NCBI RefSeq assembly: GCF_002760615.1
Contig: NZ_AWWI01000029.1
Span: 1 to 37,596, forward strand
Source of the DNA: Puniceibacterium antarcticum
Lineage (GTDB): Bacteria; Pseudomonadota; Alphaproteobacteria; Rhodobacterales; Rhodobacteraceae
Reading direction: 5' to 3'
DNA length: 37,596 nucleotides
Below the pieces are notes generated by a model. That model was given only the letters and a program-made list of their open reading frames with translations, had not been told where the DNA came from and ran no database searches. Positions within the stretch are counted from its first letter, which is position 1. The number at the start of each line of letters is the position of its first letter. This document shows, in pieces, positions 25,727-34,689 of this stretch. The position numbers and the translations under genes were made by a program.

Positions 25727-26787
25727 GCCGCCTTTGCCGTCACATGAAAGGGCAGGTAGGAGGCGGTGAAGCCCGGTCCAAGAGCACAGGCCATCATCTG
25801 ACCGCTTGTCCCGGCATCAAGAACTGCCTTCATCACAAACATGACCGTCGGCGCGGACATGTTGCCCGCTGCACGCAGCGTTTGACGTTCGGCATCAAGA
25901 CTGCCCTGATCCAGATGCAGGGCGTTTTCTATGGCATCCACCACTTTCGCGCCGCCTGGATGACAGACGTACCGGTCGATCTGGTTGTGGTTCAGGTTGG
26001 CCGCGTTCAGCGCCTTGCTGGTCGCTTCGGCAAACTCTGCCTTCACAAAGGACGGAATTGATCGATCGAAAACCACCCCAAGCCCGGATTCATCCACATC
26101 CCAGCCCATGATGCCCAGAGTTTTGGGCCACATTGTCTGGTAGCCCGGGTGTAGCTCCACAACCGCCTTGCCGCTGGACTTGTCAGAACTGATGCAGGCG
26201 GCTGCGGCCCCATCCCCGAAAAGGACAGCCGCGATGATGTCAGCCTTTTGCAAGCGGTCAGAGCGGAAGGATAAAGAGCAGGTTTCGACCACGACAAGCA
26301 GCACCTTTGATCCCGGCCTGGCCGTCGCAATGGATTGCGCAACCGAGAGCCCAGACACGCCACCAGCGCATCCAAGGCCGAACAGCGGAATCCGCATTAT
26401 ATCCTGACGGAAGCCCATTTCAGAAAATGCTTGGGCGTCCAGTGTCGGCGTCGCAATGCCCGTCGACGACACTGTCACCACACAATCCACCTCAGATCCG
26501 CTCCAACCAGCCTCTTGCAAGGCGGCATTTGCCGCATCAATAAAAAGCGCCTTTGCGCCAGAGATATAGGCCGCGTTGCGATCCTGCCAGTTGTGAGCTT
26601 GCGCGAACCAGTCGATCGGAACAACCGAATAACGACTATCGATTCCGGCGTTCGCAAAAGATGCCGAGAGGCGATCAAAATGTTCGTATTTTCGGCCGAA
26701 AATTGTCGCCGCCCGGTCCTGAACATCAGCCTGCTTGAGGCAGTGTGGAGGAAGCGCTGGCGCTATTGAATGCAAATAAACTGGCAT
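25723..26787 (-). CDS. Type III polyketide synthase (chalcone/stilbene synthase family)
   Basis: This 354-residue enzyme condenses malonyl-CoA units onto an acyl-CoA starter. The catalytic triad is visible: Cys140 in FGLGCAGGVSGL, His276 in YVCHPGGAKV and Asn309 in RAAGNMSAPT. Other family marks are STGIATPTLDA and the C-terminal ALGPGFTASYLPF. Bacterial relatives paired with an ICMT methyltransferase make alkylpyrones or alkylresorcinols from fatty-acyl starters. The gene heads a tightly packed operon running through methyltransferase, RND exporter and a small exported protein. It is intact and of normal length. Chain length and starter cannot be predicted from what I can see. Confidence 0.93.
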   Translation of the reverse strand: MPVYLHSIAPALPPHCLKQADVQDRAATIFGRKYEHFDRLSASFANAGIDSRYSVVPIDWFAQAHNWQDRNAAYISGAKALFIDAANAALQEAGWSGSEVDCVVTVSSTGIATPTLDAQAFSEMGFRQDIMRIPLFGLGCAGGVSGLSVAQSIATARPGSKVLLVVVETCSLSFRSDRLQKADIIAAVLFGDGAAAACISSDKSSGKAVVELHPGYQTMWPKTLGIMGWDVDESGLGVVFDRSIPSFVKAEFAEATSKALNAANLNHNQIDRYVCHPGGAKVVDAIENALHLDQGSLDAERQTLRAAGNMSAPTVMFVMKAVLDAGTSGQMMACALGPGFTASYLPFHVTAKAA

Positions 26788-26831
26788 AAGAATTCCATCT
26801 TCCTCAAAGGGTGATGCCGAATGCTTGCAAT

Positions 26832-26866
26832 CTTCATTTGAAGGGATGTAGGCACTCTCTAGTCAA
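26832..26866 (-). promoter_or_regulatory. Possible promoter and inverted repeat upstream of the type III PKS operon
   Basis: The minus strand carries TTGACT (26861-26866), a good -35 match, with a weak -10 (CTTCAA, 26838-26843) after 17 bases. The -10 overlaps an inverted repeat, CTTCA-TT-TGAAG (26832-26843). This suits a repressible promoter, but the -10 is poor and the call is tentative. Confidence 0.3.
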
Positions 26867-26968
26867 CGTGTGTAAGCAGATTTCGTTCCCGCATGCTTAG
26901 AATATAAGCTTCTGTGGAAGGTATCCGCGCGGTCTTGCGGCGCATAAGGCCTATTGTGGCGTCAAGCT

Positions 26969-27190
26969 CTAGGGCGCGAGTTCGTCGATGCAGTCGATCT
27001 TGTGATATGCTGAACGCTCGAGAACCTCGGTGAGCCAAGCTTCTAGATTAACGCTGTTCATGCGGCCAGTTTCGATGAGCGTGTAGGCGATCGCTGCGGC
27101 TATGCCGTCACCTTCCAAACCCATGAACAGATAGTTTTTACTGCCGAGAAGCTTGTGCCTGATCGGTGACGACCTCTGAGCGTGCGTCAA
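26969..27190 (-). pseudogene. IS66-family transposase, C-terminal fragment
   Basis: The 73-residue frame ends with the typical IS66 TnpC tail: KNYLFMGLEGDGIAAAIAYT, LIETGRMNSVNLEAWLTEVL and ERSAYHKIDCIDELAP before the stop. The catalytic core expected upstream is absent, since sequence above about 27170 no longer resembles IS66. It sits between the PKS operon and the peptide-use region. Confidence 0.8.
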
Positions 27191-27523
27191 ACGATGGCAA
27201 GGCGCGCTCCGTAGAGGCCTTCAACCTGTTGAGCGGCTATGCCGCTGAAATACAGGTATGATAGCGCTGCAGCACATTACTCGCGGCATTCCAAAAAAAC
27301 ATGACAAAACCCTTTTAATATGGCTCATCTCGTTTAGACGAAAGTTCACCTTTCAAGAGATTATCCGGGTGGCAACCCGTACAGTTGGGCGGCATATTGA
27401 TCGGATCTGCATTGCCCCTCAGGTCGTCGGCTGTGTGTTGCTGTACTTCACTCGTGCGATTTGACCTATAAAGGATCGGGTGCAGGTCAAGAGAATGTCC
27501 CCAGTTTTACCGGAAATGAAACA
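27191..27523. other. Gap between IS66 remnant and leucyl aminopeptidase
   Basis: An A+T-richer stretch without a supportable gene. It should contain the promoter of the aminopeptidase. A TAATAT-like box lies in CCCTTTTAATATGG near 27313, but no matching -35 is convincing. Confidence 0.4.
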
Positions 27524-29005
27524 ATGACAGTTAAAATCTCGAAATTTCCGCAAAGTGACGCGGCTTCATACGCGGCGCCTCATGTTCACATCATTATGCT
27601 TGCACAGGATGGAGGTCTTGGCCCGCGTGCCCGGGCGCTGGACGGGCAAATCCATGGTGCGATAGGGCATGCCATTAAAGCCGCAGCATTCACGGGCAAG
27701 CAAGGCGCCTGTCTGGATGTTCTGGGCGCTGAAACGGGTAGGATCATCGTGGTCGGGCTGGGCGAGGCGTCAGAACTCGGGGCGCTGGTGTCCTGCAAGG
27801 TGGGGGCCGCGCTTGCGGCTTTTGTTGAAGAGCGCGGCGTTACGGCAGCCAGGCTGCTGTTCGAGCTGCCAGCGGGCACCGCGATCACGGGCGAGCAGAT
27901 TCTGATGCGGATGTTGCTGGGCCTGCGTCTGCGCAACTATCGTTTCGAATTGATGCCCCAGTGCGAGATCGCGTTCGATCTGGATTTGCAGGTGGACAGC
28001 GATTTCGATCTGGATCTGTGTGCGCGAGCGGATGCTATTCATTCCGGCGTCAGCTTGGCGCGCTCGATGGTCAATTTTCCCGCCAGCCATCTGCACCCGG
28101 ACAACTTCTCCAGCTATCTGACACCGCTGCGGGAGGCCGGCATCGAAATCAAGATTCTTGAAACGGAGGAGCTGGAGCGCCTTGGCATGAACGCACTGCT
28201 GGCGGTTGGCAACGGCTCTGCGCGCAAGCCAAAGGTGATCGTATTGCGCTATAATGGAGGAGCGCCGAGCGAGGCGCCGATCGGACTGGTGGGCAAGGGA
28301 ATCTGCTTTGACGCAGGCGGGCTGATCATCAAGCCATCTGAGGGTATGTTCGACATGCGAGGGGATATGGGCGGCGCGGCGGCGGTGATCGGGGCGATGC
28401 TGACGCTGGCGTTGCAGAAGAGTCCGGAGAACATCGTCGGCGTGCTTGGGGTTGCAGAAAACATGCTGTCCGGCAATTCCTACAAGCCGGGGGATATTGT
28501 GACGACGATGTCCGGCAAGACGGTTGAGGTCTATGACACTGACTGCGAAGGCCGCATGGTTCTGTCGGATATCCTGTATTACACAGCCTCGCAGTTCAAA
28601 CCACGGGTCATGGTGGATCTGGCGACGCTGACCCATTCGGTGATGCAGGGGCTGGGGCAGGTGTTCGCGGGCGTCTTCGCCACTTCGACCGATCTGGGCA
28701 GTCAAATGGTGGCTGCAGGTGAAATAACAGGCGAACGCTTCTGGCCGCTGCCTCTGGATCACGCCTACGACGAGGGTCTGAAATCCCCGGTGGCCGACCT
28801 GCGCCAGCATGCCCGTGATCTGGACGACGGCGATGCCCCTTATGCCGCAGCCTTCCTGCGCCATTTCACGATGGATCTGCCATGGATGCATCTGGACATT
28901 GCAGGCAAGGAGATCCGTGAAGCGGATACGCCGCTAGCACGACGTGGCGCACTTGGCTTTGGTGTTCTTGCGCTGGAAGAGTGGATCTCCAGAGGCGTCG
29001 CGTAG
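27524..29005 (+). CDS. pepA: Leucyl aminopeptidase (peptidase family M17)
   Basis: This 493-residue cytoplasmic metalloexopeptidase removes N-terminal residues from peptides. The M17 core is intact: VGKGICFDAGGLIIKPS with Lys258 and Asp263 as metal and active-site residues, a DMGGAAAV segment, and DTDCEGRMVLSD with Asp340, Glu342 and Arg344 (the family signature is usually NTDAEGR). The N-terminal domain (about 1-165) is less conserved, as is normal. I chose the ATG at 27524 because translation there begins MTVKISKF; the frame itself opens 63 bases upstream at a TTG without added homology. It converges on the dipeptide importer operon and probably degrades imported peptides. Confidence 0.93.
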   Translation: MTVKISKFPQSDAASYAAPHVHIIMLAQDGGLGPRARALDGQIHGAIGHAIKAAAFTGKQGACLDVLGAETGRIIVVGLGEASELGALVSCKVGAALAAFVEERGVTAARLLFELPAGTAITGEQILMRMLLGLRLRNYRFELMPQCEIAFDLDLQVDSDFDLDLCARADAIHSGVSLARSMVNFPASHLHPDNFSSYLTPLREAGIEIKILETEELERLGMNALLAVGNGSARKPKVIVLRYNGGAPSEAPIGLVGKGICFDAGGLIIKPSEGMFDMRGDMGGAAAVIGAMLTLALQKSPENIVGVLGVAENMLSGNSYKPGDIVTTMSGKTVEVYDTDCEGRMVLSDILYYTASQFKPRVMVDLATLTHSVMQGLGQVFAGVFATSTDLGSQMVAAGEITGERFWPLPLDHAYDEGLKSPVADLRQHARDLDDGDAPYAAAFLRHFTMDLPWMHLDIAGKEIREADTPLARRGALGFGVLALEEWISRGVA

Positions 29006-29076
29006 AACACTATCCGACCCGGCGTCGGGCGGGGGAAAAGTGAGCATCACGCCCTGCCCGCCGAGTTTTCGTGCCT

Positions 29077-30927
29077 TCAGGCGGCTGTAGTCACGTCATC
29101 GCGCACCAGATGACCGGGTGCGATTTCGATATAGCGGCGCTTCGGCGGCACATAGGACATCGGGTGCAAGGGCGTCTTCAGCTCCTGCGGTTCTTGACTG
29201 CGGCGGCTGTGGCGGCGCGAGGGATCAGGAACGGCGACAGCCTCGATCAGCCGACGGGTATAGGGATGCGCCGGACGCTCCATGATCGCAGAACGCGGTC
29301 CAATTTCGACAATTTCGCCAAGATACATCACCGCAATGCGATGGCTGATCCGTTCGACCACCGCGATGTCATGAGAAATGAAAAGGAAGGCGATCCCGAG
29401 GTTCTGCTGGATATCCATCAGCAAATTGACGACCTGCGCCTTGACCGAAACATCCAACGCTGACACGGATTCATCTGCGATGATTATTTCCGGATCCAGC
29501 ATCAACGCCCGCGCTACGCACAGGCGCTGCCGCTGACCGCCTGAGAACTCATGCGGGAAACGCGCCAGCATATCGGGCTGGAGGCCGACCTGACGCATCA
29601 GCCTTTCGGCCTTCTGGAGGGCCTCGGCGCGGCTGCCCATGCGATGTTCCAGAAACGGCTCGGTGAGCGCCTCTGAGATCGTCATTCGGGGGCTAAGGCT
29701 GGCCAAGGGGTCCTGCGGGATCATCTGGATGCGCCGACGCAGGCGGCGCAGCTTTTCGCCGCTGGTGTCGAACAGCTCGGTCCCACTCAGGTCGACGCTG
29801 CCGGAACTGCGTCCCCCGGACAACTGGATCAAAGACTTGCCCGTCGTGGACTTGCCGCAGCCGGATTCCCCGACCAACGACAGGGTTTCGCCCGGATAGA
29901 TGTCGAAGGACACATCCTCGACCGCATGCACCTGGGCGACCCGACGCTGCAGCAATCCGCCGCGCATGTCGAACCGGGTCACCAGATCGCGGATCTTGAG
30001 CAAGGGTGCCGCGGTGTCGGGTGTGCGATCCAGCTTGGTGCCGGGCGTGACAGAGCCATTAGCCATGTTGACCACCGGAAAGCGCAGCGGCACGGGTTCA
30101 CCCCGCATGGTGCCCAGCTTTGGAACGCTGGCCAGAAGACCCTTGGTATAGGGCTGCACCGGCGCGTCAAAGATCTGCGCCGTCGTGCCACTTTCCACCA
30201 TGTCGCCGCGTAGCATCACCACAGTGCGATCCGCGACCTCGGCCACCACTCCCATGTCATGGGTGATAAACAGCATGGCCATGCCGAATTCTTCCTGCAG
30301 ATCCTTCAGCAGATCCAGAATCTCGCCCTGAACGGTGACGTCCAGCGCGGTCGTCGGCTCATCCGCAATCAGCAGCTTGGGACGCGAAGCAAGGGCCATC
30401 GCGATCATCACGCGCTGGCGCATACCGCCGGAGAAGGCGTGCGGAAAATCAGATATGCGCGCTTCGGCATTGGGGATTCGCACGCGCTGCATCAGTTCGA
30501 TCGCCTGTTTGCGCGCCTGGGCCTTTGACATCGGGCTATGCACTGTCAGCGCTTCGGTGATCTGGTCACCGATGGTGTAGATCGGGTGCAGGCTGGTCAT
30601 CGGCTCCTGAAAGATCATTGCAACCTTCTGGCCGCGAATTCGGGACACCATATCCTCTTCACTCAGCGCCAAAATATCTTGGCCATCCAGAAGGATACTA
30701 CCGCCCAACCTGCTGGTCTCTGGGTCCAGCAGGCGCGTGATTGCCATAGAAGTGACGCTTTTGCCGGATCCGGATTCTCCGACTAGCGCCACGGTCTCAC
30801 CGGCGCCTATCTCTAGGTCAAGGCCGCGCACGACCTCGCTCCAGACGCCCCGCGCGCCACGGAATGACACGCTCAGGCCACGTACGGACAGAACCGGAGC
30901 TGGGGTTTTTTCGCTAGACTTGGTCAT
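29077..30927 (-). CDS. Dipeptide/oligopeptide ABC importer, fused double ATPase (DppD-DppF type)
   Basis: A 616-residue fusion of two ATPase domains that are separate proteins in classical Dpp/Opp systems. Domain one has Walker A GESGSGKS (50-57), signature FSGGMRQRV and Walker B LLIADEPTTALDVT. Domain two has GESGCGKST near 355, signature FSGGQRQRLC and IIIADESVSALDVS. Each is followed by an oligopeptide-transporter C-terminal segment (first: YTKGLLASVPKLG; second: HPYTRRLIEAVAVPDPS). Both sites look competent. Its ATG overlaps the DppB-type stop by 4 bases, so it is the last gene of the operon. GsiA-like glutathione importers share this fused form. Confidence 0.93.
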   Translation of the reverse strand: MTKSSEKTPAPVLSVRGLSVSFRGARGVWSEVVRGLDLEIGAGETVALVGESGSGKSVTSMAITRLLDPETSRLGGSILLDGQDILALSEEDMVSRIRGQKVAMIFQEPMTSLHPIYTIGDQITEALTVHSPMSKAQARKQAIELMQRVRIPNAEARISDFPHAFSGGMRQRVMIAMALASRPKLLIADEPTTALDVTVQGEILDLLKDLQEEFGMAMLFITHDMGVVAEVADRTVVMLRGDMVESGTTAQIFDAPVQPYTKGLLASVPKLGTMRGEPVPLRFPVVNMANGSVTPGTKLDRTPDTAAPLLKIRDLVTRFDMRGGLLQRRVAQVHAVEDVSFDIYPGETLSLVGESGCGKSTTGKSLIQLSGGRSSGSVDLSGTELFDTSGEKLRRLRRRIQMIPQDPLASLSPRMTISEALTEPFLEHRMGSRAEALQKAERLMRQVGLQPDMLARFPHEFSGGQRQRLCVARALMLDPEIIIADESVSALDVSVKAQVVNLLMDIQQNLGIAFLFISHDIAVVERISHRIAVMYLGEIVEIGPRSAIMERPAHPYTRRLIEAVAVPDPSRRHSRRSQEPQELKTPLHPMSYVPPKRRYIEIAPGHLVRDDVTTAA

Positions 30928-31895
30928 TTCTGCCTCATTCGTGGATCTATCATGACGCAGAGCACGTCGACGATCGCATTCGCCACCACAACAAAGAACG
31001 ATGCATAGAGCACCGTTGCCATGATCATCGGCAGGTCGAGCGCCTTGAGAGCCTGATAGGTCAGGCGGCCCACACCATTTATGCCGAACACCACCTCAGT
31101 CAGAACGGCTGCGCCGCCGACAAGCACGCCGAAATCCATGCCGAACATGATGACAATCGGAATGATCGCGGTGCGCGTTGCATGTTTCAGCAGGACGCGG
31201 CGCGCGCTCAACCCCTTGGACCGGGCTGTTCGAATGTAGTCTTCCTGATAGGTTTCGATGATGCCGGTCCGTAGCATGCGCCCATAGAGCCCGATATACA
31301 TCAGCGCCAGGCAGATCCATGGAAAGACCAGCGCAAAGAACCAGCCTGCAGGGTCCGATGTAAGGGGAACGTAGCCAAGTGGCGGCACCCATGAAAATGC
31401 CCATGTGTCATGCAGGCGGCTTTGCGTAACTAGGTTGATCATCTCGCCCACCCAGAAGACGGGCATCGCGACGGCCATCATCGACGCGCCCATCAAGATC
31501 TTGTCTGGCAGGCGGTTCCTGAAGGCTGCAGCGATGATCCCGGTGGTTGCACCAAGGGCCATCCACAAGATCGCGGCACCTGCCACCAGCGACAGGGTTG
31601 CCGGGGCAGCAGACATGATGGTCGGGACAATTTTCTGCCCGCGGTTGGCAAATGATGTCAGGTCGCGCGTGATGAACAGGCGATCCATCATCAGGCCGTA
31701 CTGCACATACAGTGGTCGGTCGAGGCCGAAATCATGGCGCACGGCAGCGATGGTTTCAGGCGCCGCGTTCCGCCCGGCGATCCGCGCTGCGGGGTCCGAG
31801 CCTGGGGTGGCAAAGAAGATCAGGAAGGTGATCACACTAATGCCGAGCATCACGATGACCATCCGCAGAAGGCGTGACAGAAAAATCGTCAGCAT
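30924..31895 (-). CDS. Dipeptide/oligopeptide ABC importer permease (DppB type)
   Basis: A 323-residue inner-membrane permease with an N-terminal helix (MVIVMLGISVITFLIFF) followed by the DppB/OppB periplasmic segment ATPGSDPAARIAGRNA. About five further hydrophobic segments follow. The ATPase-docking loop is YIRTARSKGLSARRVLLKHA, and GVLVGGAAVLTEVVFGING is the usual downstream helix. It overlaps the DppC-type gene by one base and the ATPase gene by four, so the three are translated together. Confidence 0.92.
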   Translation of the reverse strand: MLTIFLSRLLRMVIVMLGISVITFLIFFATPGSDPAARIAGRNAAPETIAAVRHDFGLDRPLYVQYGLMMDRLFITRDLTSFANRGQKIVPTIMSAAPATLSLVAGAAILWMALGATTGIIAAAFRNRLPDKILMGASMMAVAMPVFWVGEMINLVTQSRLHDTWAFSWVPPLGYVPLTSDPAGWFFALVFPWICLALMYIGLYGRMLRTGIIETYQEDYIRTARSKGLSARRVLLKHATRTAIIPIVIMFGMDFGVLVGGAAVLTEVVFGINGVGRLTYQALKALDLPMIMATVLYASFFVVVANAIVDVLCVMIDPRMRQK

Positions 31896-32929
31896 CAGCG
31901 GCCCCTAGCAGATTTGGGGTCCAGGACGTCACGCAGGACATCGCCAAACAGATTGAGCAGCAGAACTGTGACCATGATCGCGATCCCGGGCGCAAGGGCC
32001 ACCGTGGGGCGTGAATAAAGCAGTGACTGGCCGTCCTGCAGGATGGTCCCCCAGCTGGCGTTCGGCGCTTGTACCCCGACTGATAGAAAGGACAGAGCGC
32101 TTTCCGTGACGATGTTCAGCGCCGTTAGCATCGGCGCAAAAACAATCAGGGTCGACAACACGTTGGGCAGGATATGGCGCATCAGGATGCGGTGCCGCCT
32201 GACCCCAAGACCGCGTGCGGCCAGCACGAATTCGCTGTTCTTGATCGTCATGACGCGGCCGCGCACGGGCCGTGCGACATAGGGCACATAGACGAGGCCA
32301 ATGATCGTGATTGGAATGATCAGGCTGGACGACGAAAGCTCTATCGGGCCCAGCACGAATGTCTTGCCGATCATCACGATGGAGAGAGAGATCGCCAGAA
32401 GATAGACGGGAAAGGCCCACATCATGTCGATCAGGTTGGACAGAACGCCATCGACCAACCCGCCCGTGTACCCCGCCGCAACGCCGATGATCGCAGCAAG
32501 GGCCAGCGTCAGCACGGTCGACGCTGCAGCAATCAGCAAGGAGCTGCGACCGCCGTAGAGCATCCGTGCCATGACATCACGCCCTTGGGTATCAGCTCCC
32601 AGCATGTATTCGCCTGACCAAGTGGGGCCGATCGGCGTCACGCCAAGCCCCAGCCCTTCGGTAGAGCGTTGCATGACCGGGACCGTCTTGCCCTCAACCT
32701 CGATTTTGGCGCTCAGACCAGATCGGAAAGGGTCCGTATGGGCCACGTGATTGGCGTAGAGCGGGGCTAGAAGGACCGCGATCAAGATCAAAATCAACCC
32801 AATCCCGGACAGTACAGCGGTCGGACTGCTCAGCAACCCTGCCAAGAGACGCTTCCAGGGACCATCAGGGGCTGAAACGCCCTCCCCGATCGGGGAGGGC
32901 GGCAATTTATCGGTGGAGACCGAAGTCAT
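31895..32929 (-). CDS. Dipeptide/oligopeptide ABC importer permease (DppC type)
   Basis: A 344-residue membrane permease, the partner of the DppB-type protein. It has an N-terminal helix near VLSGIGLILILIAVLLAPLY, a periplasmic segment containing HTDPFRSG and LGADTQGRDVMARMLYGGR, and the docking loop FVLAARGLGVRRHRILMRH. NASWGTILQDGQSLL is near the C-terminus. I chose the ATG at 32929 (MTSVSTDK) because AAGG lies 8 bases before it; a longer frame reaches 32962 and would overlap dppA's end. A long palindrome lies in its first codons. Confidence 0.92.
   Translation of the reverse strand: MTSVSTDKLPPSPIGEGVSAPDGPWKRLLAGLLSSPTAVLSGIGLILILIAVLLAPLYANHVAHTDPFRSGLSAKIEVEGKTVPVMQRSTEGLGLGVTPIGPTWSGEYMLGADTQGRDVMARMLYGGRSSLLIAAASTVLTLALAAIIGVAAGYTGGLVDGVLSNLIDMMWAFPVYLLAISLSIVMIGKTFVLGPIELSSSSLIIPITIIGLVYVPYVARPVRGRVMTIKNSEFVLAARGLGVRRHRILMRHILPNVLSTLIVFAPMLTALNIVTESALSFLSVGVQAPNASWGTILQDGQSLLYSRPTVALAPGIAIMVTVLLLNLFGDVLRDVLDPKSARGR
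32879..32900. repeat. 22-bp perfect palindrome in the 5' coding part of the DppC-type gene
   Basis: Eleven bases (GCCCTCCCCGA) are followed at once by their exact reverse complement. It encodes PPSPIGEG in the N-terminal tail of the permease, about 30-50 bases into the gene. As RNA it would form a very stable GC-rich stem. It may limit translation of the permease relative to the binding protein, or be a mobile palindrome that landed in tolerant coding sequence. Confidence 0.55.
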
Positions 32930-32939
32930 TCTAGACCTT

Positions 32940-34631
32940 TCACTGAACCCAGGACTTGGCAATCAGCCAGTTGAACAGGCTGGAATACTCGAAGTTGCCG
33001 ACGCGCTCGGACAGAAGGTCGAGGCGACGCGGCGTGAACAGGGGGACAGCCGGGGCTTTTTCCATGACTGCGTTGTCGATCTTGGCCCACTCCGCGTTGG
33101 CGGCCTCAGGGTCGGTCGCGCCGAGGGTCATGGCTGCCTTCATGCGCGCATCGATCTCCTCGTCACAGAAACCCGCGATGTTGATGGAGGAATCCGAGCC
33201 CGGGTGGAACGAGCCGCAGCCGAACAGAACGTTCAGAAAGTTGGAGGCGGCCGGGTAGTCCATGTACCACTGGGTAACCGAGATCTGCACGTTGTTGTTG
33301 GTGTTCTGGATATAGGTGAACTGGATGTCACCAGAGACGGTCTGCACCGTCGCGTCATAGCCCAGATCGCTCAGAACCGACTGCAGATAGGTGCCTACAC
33401 CACGCGATGCGGCGTTGTCCTCGGTGACAACATTCACCTTTTCACCCTTTGTGCCGCTTTCCGCGACCAGCGCACGTGCCTTGTCCATATCCGGCGCACT
33501 CCACGTGTCGCCCGGATCTTGGGTGTAAATGCAGCTGTCTTCATGACCGGGGAAATCTGGCGGCAGGATCTGGCACACCGGCTGGGCAAGAGCCGGTCCG
33601 CCGAAGACCGATACCAGCGCATTGCGGTCGACGGCATAGTTCAGCGCTTGACGCGCACGCACATCGTTGAAGGGCGAGATGTTCACGTTCATCGGTGCAT
33701 ACCACCAGGCTGATTGCGCATGTACATGCAGCTGATCGGTGGCATTGGTGCTCAGCTCGGCCAGTCGGTCGGCGGGCAGAGGATCGAAGCTCCAGTCAGC
33801 CTGGCCGTTCATGACGGCGTTGACCGCGGATTCCTCGGTGCCGCCAAACTTGTATTCGATCGTGTCGGCATAGCCTTCGGGCTGGGCATCCACGCTCCAC
33901 TCCACGAAGTGGGGATTGCGTTCCATCGTCAGGGAATTGTTGGCATCGTAGGAGGTGAACATGTAGGTCCCGGTTCCGGGGATCGGCGTGTTGCCCATGT
34001 CCTTCGATGCTGTGCCCTTGGGTAGGATCGAGGCATGCGGCGCGCTGAGCTTGAACAGAAACTCGGGATCTGCTGCGACCAGGTTGATCGTCACCGTATT
34101 GGCAGTGCCGTCCGCGATGACGCCTCCTTCTAGGGTGCAATCTGCGGGGCTGGAAAGGCAGTCTTCCGCGCCCACGATGCCATTGTAGAAGCTGCCGGAA
34201 GTGGGACTGCTGACCTTGAAGATCCGCCGCAGGGAAGCGACTACATCCTCCGTCGTGACGTCGTCGCCGTTGGAGAACTTCACGCCCTTGCGCAGGGTGA
34301 AGGTATAAGTCTTGCCATCAGCGCTTACGGTCGGCATTTCGGCGGCCAGGTCAGGCACGACGGTGTTGCTTTCGGGCCCATCAGCCTTCTTGAACGCCAC
34401 CAGGCCGTCGTAGGTGGCGCTGTAGAGCTGCCAGAACTGCGCGGTGTAGTTGATCTGCGGGTCGAGCGTTCCGCCAGAGGCCACGGCCATCAGGTGCATC
34501 GTGCCACCGCGATGAGCGTCCTGCGCCTGTGCCAAGGCGGGCACGACTGCGGGAATCATTGCTGCCGTGATCGCAAGGCGGGCGAGCGCGCTACCACGTC
34601 GACCTGTCTTAGAAATAGCCATGAGGTCCAT
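32940..34631 (-). CDS. Dipeptide/oligopeptide ABC importer substrate-binding protein (family 5)
   Basis: A 563-residue periplasmic binding protein. The Sec signal peptide runs through LAITAAMIPAVVPALAQAQ with cleavage near residue 35. The mature chain begins RGGTMHLMAVASGGTLDPQI, and TLRKGVKFSNGDDVTTEDVV is the family-5 signature region. Family members bind di- to oligopeptides, opines, glutathione or nickel. The region IPGTGTYMF and LNYAVDRNALVSVFGG are conserved backbone segments. AAAGGA lies 7 bases before the ATG. It is second in the operon, 58 bp after the iminopeptidase-like gene. The exact ligand cannot be told. Confidence 0.92.
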   Translation of the reverse strand: MDLMAISKTGRRGSALARLAITAAMIPAVVPALAQAQDAHRGGTMHLMAVASGGTLDPQINYTAQFWQLYSATYDGLVAFKKADGPESNTVVPDLAAEMPTVSADGKTYTFTLRKGVKFSNGDDVTTEDVVASLRRIFKVSSPTSGSFYNGIVGAEDCLSSPADCTLEGGVIADGTANTVTINLVAADPEFLFKLSAPHASILPKGTASKDMGNTPIPGTGTYMFTSYDANNSLTMERNPHFVEWSVDAQPEGYADTIEYKFGGTEESAVNAVMNGQADWSFDPLPADRLAELSTNATDQLHVHAQSAWWYAPMNVNISPFNDVRARQALNYAVDRNALVSVFGGPALAQPVCQILPPDFPGHEDSCIYTQDPGDTWSAPDMDKARALVAESGTKGEKVNVVTEDNAASRGVGTYLQSVLSDLGYDATVQTVSGDIQFTYIQNTNNNVQISVTQWYMDYPAASNFLNVLFGCGSFHPGSDSSINIAGFCDEEIDARMKAAMTLGATDPEAANAEWAKIDNAVMEKAPAVPLFTPRRLDLLSERVGNFEYSSLFNWLIAKSWVQ

Positions 34632-34689
34632 ATACTTATCCTTTCAAAATAGGTGATGAGAGTGTCCTGGGGCCCCGTTCAGGATGCCA

